DNA from: Bacteroidia bacterium
GTDB lineage: Bacteria > Bacteroidota > Bacteroidia > DATLTG01
Direction: 5' to 3'
DNA: 64,000 bases
NCBI GenBank assembly: GCA_039924845.1
Contig: JBDTAC010000001.1
Location: forward strand, 1-64,000
Shown: piece by piece, positions 38,003 through 47,600 of the stretch
Layout of the letters: each line of letters opens with the position of its first letter
Position numbering within the stretch: position 1 is the stretch's first letter
Translations under genes and position numbers: made by a program
Notes under the pieces: generated by a model
What the model was told of the DNA's origin: nothing
Database searches by the model: none
What the model saw: only the letters and a program-made list of their open reading frames with translations

Positions 38003-39463
38003 ATGTTAAATCAGAGATTACAACAAAAGCTTCTTCAAAAACTTTCACCACAACAAATTCAGTTGATGAAAATGTTGCAATTGCCAACCGTGGCTTTGGA
38101 AGAAAGAATAAAAGAAGAAATAGAAACGAATCCTGCGCTGGAAGAAGGTTCTGACGAAAACGATGCTGACGCAGATGAGCTTCAAGATGAATCTTTTGAT
38201 GAAGGAACCCACGATGAAGACCACGAGCGCGATGATTTCGCGATGAGCGATTACATGGACGATGATGACGGCGCGCTGTATAAATTACAAGTAAAAAATA
38301 CTGGACCAGATGACGATCGCAAAGAAGTTCCTTTTGCTTCGGGCGTTGGTTTTCACGATGTGTTGGAAAGTCAGTTGGGAATGTGCGCCTTGAATGATAA
38401 ACAACATCAAATTGCAGAATATTTAATCGGAAATATTGATGATGATGGCTATTTACGTAGAGATTTGAATTCAGTAGTGGATGACATCGCTTTTTCTCAA
38501 AACATTCACACAACAGAAGCTGAATTACTTTCACTTTTAAGAACAATTCAGGAATTTGATCCCGCAGGAGTAGGCGCGCGAACTTTACAGGAATGTCTTC
38601 TTATTCAGTTGCAACGCAAACATCCGAAAACAGAAATTGTGGAGATGGCGATAAAAGTGGTGCAAGATATGATGGATGAATTTTCTAAAAAGCATTACGA
38701 TAAAATAGAAAAAAAATTAAATGTCAATCCGGATGTGTTGAAAAATGTGATTCACGAAATTTTAAAACTCAACCCAAAACCCGGTAGTTCTGCGGCAGAT
38801 ACGGAAAAAACATTTCAACAAATTACACCTGATTTTACGATTTCGAACAACGAAGGAGAATTAGAAATTTCGCTTAATTCTCGTAATGCGCCTGCCTTAC
38901 GTGTGAGCAAAGATTATCAAGCGATGTTGGCTACGTACACGAAGAACAAGGAAGATCGCGCGAAAAAACAAGCTGCACTTTTTGTGAAACAAAAAATTGA
39001 TGATGCCAAATGGTTTATGGATGCCATTCAGCAACGTCAGGAAACCTTGCTGATTACGATGCAGGCGATTATGGAATATCAACATGACTATTTTTTAGAA
39101 GGCGACGAAACGAAACTTCGCCCAATGATTTTAAAAGACATTGCGGAAAAAGTAGGTTTGGATATTTCTACCATTTCGCGTGTGGCGAACAGTAAATATG
39201 TGCAAACACATTTTGGTACTTTTTTGATAAAATCTTTTTTCTCCGAATCGCTTTCTACCGATAGTGGCGAAGAAGTTTCGACACGCGAAGTGAAAAAAAT
39301 TCTTTCGAATTGTGTAGGCGAAGAGAACAAGAAAAAGCCGATTACAGACGATGCGCTTGCCAAAATATTGAAAGAAAAAGGATACAACATTGCGCGTAGA
39401 ACCATTGCTAAATATCGAGAACAATTAGATATTCCAGTAGCGCGACTACGAAAAGAATTGTAA
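38003..39463 (+). CDS. rpoN: RNA polymerase sigma-54 factor
   Basis: A 486-residue sigma-54. Region I (LNQRLQQKLLQKLSPQQIQLMK core, glutamine/leucine rich) is followed by a very acidic region II (about 45-95). The core-binding and helix-turn-helix parts come next, and the RpoN box ARRTIAKYRE is at about 464-473. It needs AAA+ activators; none is in the window. Its presence makes -24/-12 promoters possible in this genome (see the hsp20 region). Confidence 0.97.
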   Translation: MLNQRLQQKLLQKLSPQQIQLMKMLQLPTVALEERIKEEIETNPALEEGSDENDADADELQDESFDEGTHDEDHERDDFAMSDYMDDDDGALYKLQVKNTGPDDDRKEVPFASGVGFHDVLESQLGMCALNDKQHQIAEYLIGNIDDDGYLRRDLNSVVDDIAFSQNIHTTEAELLSLLRTIQEFDPAGVGARTLQECLLIQLQRKHPKTEIVEMAIKVVQDMMDEFSKKHYDKIEKKLNVNPDVLKNVIHEILKLNPKPGSSAADTEKTFQQITPDFTISNNEGELEISLNSRNAPALRVSKDYQAMLATYTKNKEDRAKKQAALFVKQKIDDAKWFMDAIQQRQETLLITMQAIMEYQHDYFLEGDETKLRPMILKDIAEKVGLDISTISRVANSKYVQTHFGTFLIKSFFSESLSTDSGEEVSTREVKKILSNCVGEENKKKPITDDALAKILKEKGYNIARRTIAKYREQLDIPVARLRKEL

Positions 39464-39473
39464 ATTTTCATCG

Positions 39474-39495
39474 CTCAAAAAAATAATTTTTCGAA
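39474..39495. repeat. AT palindrome between rpoN and tyrS
   Basis: CTCAAAAAAATAATTTTTCG core in the 49-base gap. Its position within a likely operon argues against a strong terminator at this copy. Confidence 0.75.
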
Positions 39496-39512
39496 GACTC
39501 AAAAAATAGAAC

Positions 39513-40796
39513 GTGAACAAAAATTTTATAGAAGAACTGAAATGGCGTGGCATGTTGCACGATGTAATGCCTGGAACAGAAGAAATTTTAAACAAAGAAA
39601 TCGTGTCGGGCTATATAGGTTTTGATCCAACGGCTGATTCCTTGGGCGTTGGAAATATGGTGCAAATTATGACACTGTTGCATTTCCAAAAATGCGGACA
39701 TAAACCCATTGTGTTGGTTGGCGGAGCTACCGGAATGGTAGGCGATCCATCGGGAAAATCGCAAGAAAGAAATTTGTTGGATGAAAACACTTTACAACAT
39801 AATTTGGATTGCCAAAAAAAACAACTCAGTCAGTTTTTAGATTTTAATTGTGGAGAAAATTCGGCTGAAATAGTTAATAATTACGACTGGTTTAAAAATA
39901 TTTCTTTTTTAGAATTTATTCGCGATACCGGAAAACACATCACTGTAAATTACATGATGTCGAAGGATTCTGTGAAAAATCGTTTGGAAAACGGAATGTC
40001 TTTTACCGAATTTAGTTACCAATTAGTGCAAGGATTTGATTTTTATTATCTCTGGAAAAATAAAAATGTGAAACTGCAAATGGGCGGCTCCGACCAATGG
40101 GGAAATATTGTTACTGGAACGGAATTGATTCGCAGAAAGTCGGCAGGAACAGCTTTTGCACTTACAACGCCATTAATTAAAAAAGCAGATGGAACAAAAT
40201 TCGGAAAAACAGAAAGTGGAAATATTTGGTTAGATCCGAAAAAGACTTCTCCGTACCAATTTTACCAATTTTGGTTGAATACAACTGATGACGATGCGAA
40301 AAATTACGTCCGCATTTTTACGCTTTTCTCGAAACAAGAAATAGAAGCGATGGAGTTAGAACATGCGCAAGCACCGCATCTGCGACTGTTGCAAAAAGCA
40401 TTGGCGAAAGATATTACTTTGCGCGTACATTCCGAAGCAGATTATTTAGCGGCTGAAGAAGCGTCTGAAATTTTATTCGGAAAAGGCACAACAGAATCGC
40501 TTCAGGAACTTTCGGAAAATGATTTTTTAACTATTTTCGAAGGTGTTCCGCAAGTAGAAGTTTCAAAAACAGAATTAGAAAAAGGAATCAATATTATTGA
40601 TTTGGTTTCGGATAAAAATATTATTTTCCCCTCTAAAGGTGAAGCAAAAAAAATGATTTTAGGAGGAGGCGTTTCGCTCAATAAACTAAAAGTGGAAGAC
40701 CTAAATCTATCAGTAAATACAAGTAATTTATTGAATGGAAAATACTTGTTGATACAAAAAGGGAAGAAAAATTATTTTTTGATAAAAGCGATTTAG
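39513..40796 (+). CDS. tyrS: Tyrosyl-tRNA synthetase
   Basis: A 427-residue class I TyrRS. It has the GFDPTADSL segment, the [14 protein letters not shown] loop, the tyrosine pocket region GSDQWGNI, the KMSKS-like KFGKT (with the family-typical [10 protein letters not shown]) and a C-terminal S4-like domain. The usual HIGH sequence after DPTADSL reads GVGN, so both histidines appear changed. The start is GTG at 39513 (gtgaacaaa, read as Met). It ends with an AT palindrome reading KNYFLI. Confidence 0.93.
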   Translation: MNKNFIEELKWRGMLHDVMPGTEEILNKEIVSGYIGFDPTADSLGVGNMVQIMTLLHFQKCGHKPIVLVGGATGMVGDPSGKSQERNLLDENTLQHNLDCQKKQLSQFLDFNCGENSAEIVNNYDWFKNISFLEFIRDTGKHITVNYMMSKDSVKNRLENGMSFTEFSYQLVQGFDFYYLWKNKNVKLQMGGSDQWGNIVTGTELIRRKSAGTAFALTTPLIKKADGTKFGKTESGNIWLDPKKTSPYQFYQFWLNTTDDDAKNYVRIFTLFSKQEIEAMELEHAQAPHLRLLQKALAKDITLRVHSEADYLAAEEASEILFGKGTTESLQELSENDFLTIFEGVPQVEVSKTELEKGINIIDLVSDKNIIFPSKGEAKKMILGGGVSLNKLKVEDLNLSVNTSNLLNGKYLLIQKGKKNYFLIKAI

Positions 40797-41211
40797 TATT
40801 GATTTGAAAATTAAAAAAAGAGTCCTCAAAAAAATAATTTTTCAAATCATTTTTTTAATTTCTTTTTTCTTGAAAAAAGGGACATTTTGTACTTGATACG
40901 GAATCTGCGCGTAAGGGAAAGTCTCATCTAAATTATCTCCAAAGGAGGACTTATTATTCTGCTCCATAGGAGCAAAATAGTAATAATGAATAAGCAATCG
41001 TTAAACCATTTTTAGATCTGAGGGAGCGAAATAATATTGAGTACAAAGAGAAATATTATTTCGCCTCTTCGGAACTTTATTTTCTTAGAACATTATTGCT
41101 AATAAGATTAAACTCATAAGGAGCTATGAAATAAATTGTGATTTTGGGTACAGCAATCGGAGTAATAGTGGTTATGTTGCCAAAAAAGCACAATGAACAA
41201 ACATTTATAAA
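40797..41211. other. 415-base gap with palindrome and hairpins
   Basis: 40826-40846 is an AT palindrome after tyrS. Further on are a small hairpin CTCCaaaGGAG (40937-40948), a hairpin around TGCTCCataGGAGCA flanked by attatt/aataat (about 40954-40986), and a 13-base inverted repeat GCGAAATAATATT / AATATTATTTCGC (41026-41064). No coding sequence is seen. The stretch lies directly before a decayed mrr gene and may be a remnant of the event that damaged it. Confidence 0.5.
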
Positions 41212-41573
41212 ATGAATATAGAAATACCTAAATTTCACGAAACCTTTAATCCAATTTTGGAAATATTGAGTAATGAAGAAACAATTCACACAAGAGAATT
41301 ACAAAAATTAGTTATTGGAAAATATTTTTCGCAGCTAACAGAAGAACAATTAATAGAAAAAACAAAATCCGGCGAAAATTTAGTTAACAACAGAATTGCT
41401 TGGGGTAAATCTTAGTTGGAGCAATTGAAAAGGCAAAAAATGCGCATCATAAAATAATATTATTGGACGGAAATAAATTAGTTGATTTAATGCATGAATT
41501 TAATGTAGGAATTCAAATTAAAGCAACTTACGAAGTAAAAAAATTAGACGAAGATTTCTTTGACGAACAATAA
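41212..41573 (+). pseudogene. mrr: Mrr-type restriction endonuclease, internally deleted
   Basis: The first 67 codons (41212-41415) match the Mrr N-terminal winged-helix domain (IPKFHETFNPILEILSN, NRIAWGKS). After the stop, in the frame starting at 41418, about 51 codons match the Mrr C-terminus (HHKIILLDGNKLVDLMHEFN, then KLDEDFFDEQ and a stop at 41571-41573). The whole catalytic nuclease core between them, roughly 170 residues in intact family members, is missing. So the gene is a deletion remnant of a type IV modification-dependent restriction enzyme and cannot cut DNA. Confidence 0.85.
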
Positions 41574-41642
41574 ACACAATCGCTAACAATGGTTTTACGT
41601 TAGTTGGAAAATATCATTTCAAAACAATTCAGAATCTACTCA

Positions 41643-41660
41643 TTGAAAAATTAATTTTTC
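41643..41660. repeat. AT palindrome overlapping the 3' end of the pgpH-like gene
   Basis: TTGAAAAATTAATTTTTC. On the minus strand it contains the last codons (Pro-Lys-Asn) and the stop of the HD-domain gene. Confidence 0.7.
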
Positions 41661-43750
41661 GGATACTCCATCCGCACGTGGTAAATATTGACCAATTTAC
41701 GTTTCAGAATTTTTTTAACAGTTGTAATATCTTTGAAAGTAATATCCGCATTGTCAAATTGTTTTTGCTCCATTTGTCCGTTGATAATTTTATCAATTAA
41801 AGCTTCAATGGTTTCCTCTTCAAAAGATTTCAAACTTCGAGAAGCTGCTTCTACAGAGTCTGCCATCATTAGTACAGCAGTTTCTTTCGAATACGGAATT
41901 GGTCCTGGATAACGGAAATCATTTTCATCCAACATGCCATCCAACACTTGTTTTTTATACGTATTAAAGAAAAAAGCAGTAACCATTGTTCCGTGATGCG
42001 TACGAATAAAATCAATAATTTTTTCAGGAATTTTATGTTTTCGTGCCTTCTCAATGCCTCTAATAACGTGGCTTATAATGATAGATGCACTTTCTTCGCT
42101 GGGTAATTCTTCGTGCGGATTTACGCCTGTACTTTGATTTTCGATAAAGAAAAAAGGCATATCCATTTTTCCGATATCGTGATACAGCGCGCCTGTACGC
42201 ACTAATTGAGGATTTCCGCCAATACTAAAAATGGCTTCTTCCGCAAGGTTTGCCACTTGCAAAGAATGTTGAAACGTACCGGGTGCTTTCGATGCCAATT
42301 CGCGCAACAGCGGATTATTAGTATCGCACAATTCCATCAAAGAAACATCCGAAATAAAACCAAATGTTTTTTCAAAAACAAAAATAAGCGGATACGAAAA
42401 AAGTGTAAGTCCGGCACTCAGCAAAAAATAAATATAATTGTGCCAATTTACGGCTTCGCTTGTATCGCCTTCCACAATTGAAATTCCTATAAAAGCCAAG
42501 CAATACATAAAGAAAATAATTCCAGCAGAATAAAATATCTGAGAACGTTTTCCCAAATTTAAAATACTGAAAATCGCAACCATCCCCACCACTAATTCGA
42601 TGAAAATAAATTCGAAACGATTGGGCGCGAGAAAAGATAAAATCAGGATGTTGACCAAATGTGTAAAAAGCGCCACGCGCGTATCAAAGAAAGCACGCGT
42701 CATAATCGGTAAAATACAAAACGGAAGGATGTAAATGCTGACATCGTATTGCGCTGAAAATACTGCCATCATTACAAATATGACAGTCATCAATAAAATA
42801 AAAGTAAGTTGAGAGTTGTCTGAAAAAACATTTTTTCGAAACAGAAAAATGAAGAAAAATAAAACCGATAAACAAATCGAGACAACAATTATTTGTCCGC
42901 CCAAAATGAAAAAATAATTACTGCTGTTATTAGTTTGTCCTTCGTATTCTGTCTTTAAAGAGTGTAATATTTCGTATTTATCCGCATCCACAATTTCACC
43001 TTTTCCGATGATACTTTGATCTTTTACAATTTCTTCGTGCGAAGGCGAAAGGCTTTCCAATTGCTCTTTTAAGGCTTTGTCAGAAATATCTTTGTCGTAA
43101 AAAGTATTTTGTGCGATACAATTTTCCAATACCGGAAGCAATACTTTTTTATCCTCTTTTTCATCGGAAGAAACAGCTTGTTCCATAAAATTATAAGCCG
43201 TTTGTACGGTATAAAAATCCGCTAATTCTTTTTCGGAAGACGTATTGTTTTCCACTACAAAAATGCTGAAATCCGGCGGTTTATTATCCAACACATCGCT
43301 TAACTGAACAATACCTTTTTTGTAAACAGAATCGAGAATGGCAAGTCCTTTTAAATATGCAATTGTTGCGGCTGAATGTTCGATGGTATCTAAATCATCC
43401 AGCGTTAAATCTTTTCCTTTTACACTTTTCCAATTTTCTATAAAATGGGTATTGAAAATTTTTTTTTCAGATTCTAAAACGGTATGGTTTACTTTAAAAT
43501 ACGGTTTGAAATTTTTGAGCAATTCGTTTTTTTCTGCCGTTAATTCTTGATTTGTTTTTTGGATGGAGAAATTAAACGGAGCAATTAAATTTTCGTGCTG
43601 CCAAGGTTTTCCTTGAATTCCAGAAATATCGTATTTGAATTTTCCTTGTTTCGGAAATAGAAAGACAATCAATATAAGCGTTGCTAAAAAAATAAATATT
43701 TTATAGATTTCGGAATGCTTATTCCACAAATAGGTCAGTGCTTTTTTCAT
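41651..43750 (-). CDS. 7TM receptor-type HD phosphodiesterase (YqfF/PgpH family)
   Basis: A 699-residue membrane protein. It has one N-terminal TM segment, an extracytoplasmic 7TMR-HDED domain (to about 275), seven TM helices (about 280-470) and a cytoplasmic HD domain with YHDIGKMDMPFFF near residue 523 and RTHHGT. Characterised relatives (PgpH) hydrolyse cyclic di-AMP, so a role in that signalling is likely but inferred. The start follows the DUF2279 stop by one base (TGAGATG), so translation is coupled. Confidence 0.88.
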   Translation of the reverse strand: MKKALTYLWNKHSEIYKIFIFLATLILIVFLFPKQGKFKYDISGIQGKPWQHENLIAPFNFSIQKTNQELTAEKNELLKNFKPYFKVNHTVLESEKKIFNTHFIENWKSVKGKDLTLDDLDTIEHSAATIAYLKGLAILDSVYKKGIVQLSDVLDNKPPDFSIFVVENNTSSEKELADFYTVQTAYNFMEQAVSSDEKEDKKVLLPVLENCIAQNTFYDKDISDKALKEQLESLSPSHEEIVKDQSIIGKGEIVDADKYEILHSLKTEYEGQTNNSSNYFFILGGQIIVVSICLSVLFFFIFLFRKNVFSDNSQLTFILLMTVIFVMMAVFSAQYDVSIYILPFCILPIMTRAFFDTRVALFTHLVNILILSFLAPNRFEFIFIELVVGMVAIFSILNLGKRSQIFYSAGIIFFMYCLAFIGISIVEGDTSEAVNWHNYIYFLLSAGLTLFSYPLIFVFEKTFGFISDVSLMELCDTNNPLLRELASKAPGTFQHSLQVANLAEEAIFSIGGNPQLVRTGALYHDIGKMDMPFFFIENQSTGVNPHEELPSEESASIIISHVIRGIEKARKHKIPEKIIDFIRTHHGTMVTAFFFNTYKKQVLDGMLDENDFRYPGPIPYSKETAVLMMADSVEAASRSLKSFEEETIEALIDKIINGQMEQKQFDNADITFKDITTVKKILKRKLVNIYHVRMEYPKN

Positions 43751-43751
43751 C

Positions 43752-44675
43752 TCAAAAATACAAGGGTTTAAAATAAACTTTTTTCTGAGTAAATTCCAAT
43801 GTTGGCGCTGGAATTTTTATAAAATCAGTGGTTTCAAAAATGGTTTCAACAAAAGGTGAAACATTTGGTAAGCGAGTAAAATCGGCGCCTGGCGCGAAAA
43901 AAAATTTCCGATAACGCTTAAAAACAATCGGATTTCCAAGCGAATCTTTCATCTCTGGATTTTTCATACCGCCCGTCATTCCTTCTGCTCCGTAACCAAA
44001 ATCCATATCCAACCATTTCGGAAAATTAGTTCCAGTTTTCACAAAAGAAGAAATATTTGCAGCAAACCAATAGGTTTGTCCGTTGTAATCTTTCACTAAA
44101 TTTTCCCACAAATTACTGCCTAATTCATCCGGACGATAACTCGAATAAATGCTGGCATGATAGGAAAATTGCATAGAAACACGTTGCTCATTCCAAGCCA
44201 ATTGCTGCCCGATTAACAAAGTTGCACCAAGTGTATTTGCTGTCATATCTCCCATCGAAAATCCCCATTCTTTCGAAAAACCGTCTGCTACTTCTACCGT
44301 CGCTAAAAACAGTAAACCCAAGCTGCCGCCGTACCAAATAGATTGTTGATTGCTTACTCCACTCCAACGCAAAGCATCCATTCCTAATCTTCCCACATTG
44401 TACGATGTGGTAAAATGACCCATTTTATCCATTTGTTGCCACTCGCCATTATCGTTAAAAAAATGAAAAGGAGAATGCGGATATTTCTTGTACCAAATAC
44501 GGCTCAAGCCAATCATAGTTACGGCGTAAATCAAGCTTTCTGAAATAACAACTCCCGTAAATCGTCCGCGATTAAATGTAGGCGAAGGCGTAAAAAAATT
44601 TTCCTGCGCATTTATGTGCCTCGGAAAAAGAAGGCTTAAAATAAGGAGTAGAAAAATTATTTTTTTGAAGTACAT
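43752..44675 (-). CDS. DUF2279 family protein
   Basis: A 307-residue protein with an N-terminal signal peptide (to HINAQ). Residues about 85-175 carry the DUF2279 hallmark (MDKMGHFTTSYNVGRLGMDA, DMTANTLGA). Function unknown; the domain is thought to be periplasmic or outer-membrane associated. It lies 9 bases after the giant SPOR protein and one base before the pgpH-like gene. An AT palindrome falls within the signal peptide and reads KKIIFLLL. Confidence 0.82.
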   Translation of the reverse strand: MYFKKIIFLLLILSLLFPRHINAQENFFTPSPTFNRGRFTGVVISESLIYAVTMIGLSRIWYKKYPHSPFHFFNDNGEWQQMDKMGHFTTSYNVGRLGMDALRWSGVSNQQSIWYGGSLGLLFLATVEVADGFSKEWGFSMGDMTANTLGATLLIGQQLAWNEQRVSMQFSYHASIYSSYRPDELGSNLWENLVKDYNGQTYWFAANISSFVKTGTNFPKWLDMDFGYGAEGMTGGMKNPEMKDSLGNPIVFKRYRKFFFAPGADFTRLPNVSPFVETIFETTDFIKIPAPTLEFTQKKVYFKPLYF

Positions 44676-44684
44676 TTTTTGTTT

Positions 44685-47600
44685 TTATTGCAATAGCTTT
44701 TGAGCTTCGTCCAATGTTATTTTTTTTCCATTGTTGAAAGCCACCACAAAAGCGTCTGTAATACCAGCTTTCACGATTTTATCTTTCAAAGTAACAGCAT
44801 CATCAAAAGTAGAAAAACTTCCTGTCGTATAAATCGTTATTCCGTTTTCATCCACAAAACTATTCACACCATTTCCGCCAAGCGCTAAAAATTTATTTGC
44901 TATGTCTAATGGAATTTGTTTTTTGTACGCACCAATTTGAACTTTAAAAACAATTTTATTTCCAAACGTATTTTTATCTGGAACATTTGTATTTGAAGTA
45001 TTTGGCGGATTTGTTGTATTCGTATTTGTTGGCGGATTACTATTTACTGAATTATTATTTTGCGACTTAATACTTGTCTGATTATTTTGCGATGGCATCA
45101 CATTCGTGTTCGCATCGCTGGTATATTGGGCTTGTCTGGAACTAATCAAGGTTTTTGCTTTATCTGGATCAATGCGAGTACCATTGTAATACGCCGTTAC
45201 AAATGCGTCTTTAATTCCAATTTGGACGATCGTATTTTTAGCCGTATTTGCTTTGCCGAAATCGTTAAACTTACCGCTGTTGTAGCGAATAAAACCATTC
45301 GTTGTTTTTGCGCTGTACAAAGGCTGAATATTAAATAATTTGGAAGCAGGTTCAGGACGCTTATAAACGCCCACTTGAACCGTATAAAACAATCCTTTTA
45401 CTTGTACCACATCTGTTGAAACAGCAGCATTCACTGTATTTTCAGAACTATTTGTTGTAGAAATATTTTTATTTTGATTGTCCTGATTTGTATTGCTATC
45501 TGCTGAAGATGCTTGTTGTTGTGTATTGTCCGAAGTGTTTTTTTCATTTGAAGAGGAATGCAAAGCAGCCATCGCTTCGTTCATCGGTACACGTTTTCCG
45601 TTTACAAAAGCTACCACAAATGCGTCTTTATAACCCATTCCGATTATTTTATTTTTCGCATCGTCTGCTTTGTCAATGCCCGTGAACATTCCGGCAGAAT
45701 ATCGGATAAACCCTTGAGGTGTTGTTTCCCCAATAACAGGTTTCATTCCTTTAAATAAATCTTGCGGAATTTGATTCCTGAATGCACCTATTTGCACTTT
45801 AAAATAAACTCCATTCGGCATTTTCGGATTTATTGGAATCGGATTACTTGTAGTATAAACTGGTGTTTGCGAAGCTTCAAAAACATCCGTCAATGAAATA
45901 GAAGTTTCATTCACAGCAGTATTTGAATTGCCTTTATTCACCGAATCTGAAGAAGCAGTGGTTGAAAAATTATTTTTCGGAACCGCCGAATTGTCTGTTG
46001 TTGTAGTATTCGATTTTACATTTGTATTTGCAGGATTTTCTTGTGTAGAATTTATATTGTTATTCGATGCAATCGTATTCGTTGTATTGTTGTTATCAGA
46101 AGTATTCGTGTTGTTTTTAGGATTCAAATTAGTAACCGAATTGGTTGAATTATCCGTATTTATTGGAGGAGTTGAAACAGTCCCAATGTTGGATGCTGTC
46201 TGCTTATCCAATGAATTCAAATACGTTGCTGCGTCTGCTTTTTTGTTGATGAAATTGGATTGATTTTGATTCGCCAAAGTAGTTAATGAATCAGATTTAC
46301 TTTTATTCAAGTTTGCCTGGATTGCTTCGTATTGAGCCTTTTCAAGCAGGTTTTGTTTTTGTTCAGAATCCTTAATGGTATCGGCGACGGTTTTATTTTG
46401 TGTCGCAGAATCTGCTTCTGCAGCCGAAATTGTTTTGTAATTATCTGCCGCAGCAAAATTTGTTTTCGAAACATTTTTCAGCGAATCCGACTGATTAATC
46501 ATCGCTATATATTTTTGATATTCCGCCGTATTTTTAATTTTTTGATTGTCGGAAGAAGCAGTAGAATTAATATTTTGCGATTGATTTTTCAGATTATCAG
46601 CTGAAGAAATTGATTGCCCATTATTCGTTTTTACAGTATTGTTTGTTGGATTATTTCCAGTGTTATTAGGCGCAGCATTTATAGCCACAGCAGTTGAATT
46701 CGAATTTTGATTTTGATTGAACTGAGTCGCTACATCTGGCGCGTATTTCGAGTAAATCGCAATCGCTTTTTGTTGTTTCGACAAAGCCATATTTTCCTCA
46801 TTCCGCGCATGTTTCAGTAAATATTCTTTTCCTGTATAATCAGATTCTTGCGCTGCCGAATTTCTATCTTTTTGGGCATTGTTGTAATGAAGTGTTGCGT
46901 CATCTTTCATCGCTCCAGCAATCAATAAATCGTCATCGTCTTTGCTGGCAGTGGCTTCCGAAAATTTTTCTATTTCTTGATTGTTTTTAACATACTGAAT
47001 TTCATCTGCTTTTGCATACGCGTTATCCGACTGCAATTGCGCTTGTTGAGCCTGTGCTTGCGCGGCATTCGCATTTTCAATCAATTGTGTTTTTTGAGCC
47101 GTATCTTTTTCCGACGAAGCATTTTGCATCAATTCCGTGTATTTATCATTTTCTTTTGCAGCTTCTTGTTCCGATTGTTTTGCCTGATTTTCATTGTTTA
47201 CGGCATCAGTAGACGAATACAATGGAATTGTTTTTGTAGCGTCTAAAGAATTATTTTTAGCATTGGAAGAAGTTGTATTTCCATTATCTGAAAAATTATT
47301 TTTTGAAACGGTTTTACTTGAATCACTTGTAGAATTAGTATTCGCAGGAGTTACTGTATTATTTTTAGAAGTATTTACACTCGCTGTATTCGTGCCGTCT
47401 GAAAAATTATTTTTCGAAATCGTTTTACTCGAATCACTTGTAGAATTCGTATTATCAGGAGTGCCTGTATTATTTTTAGAAGTATTTACTCTCGCTGTAT
47501 TTGCGCTGTCTAAATTATTATTTTTTGAAACAGTTTTAGTTGAATCACTTGTAGAATTCGTATTATCAGGAGTGACTGTATTATTTTTAGACGTATTTGC

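Noticed and set aside
37851-38546. 231-codon minus-strand frame across asnS and rpoN
   Set aside because: It overlaps two clear genes on the other strand and has a biased, non-protein-like composition.
41077-41289. 70-codon minus-strand frame near mrr
   Set aside because: Antisense to the mrr N-terminus and the hairpin region; no coding evidence.
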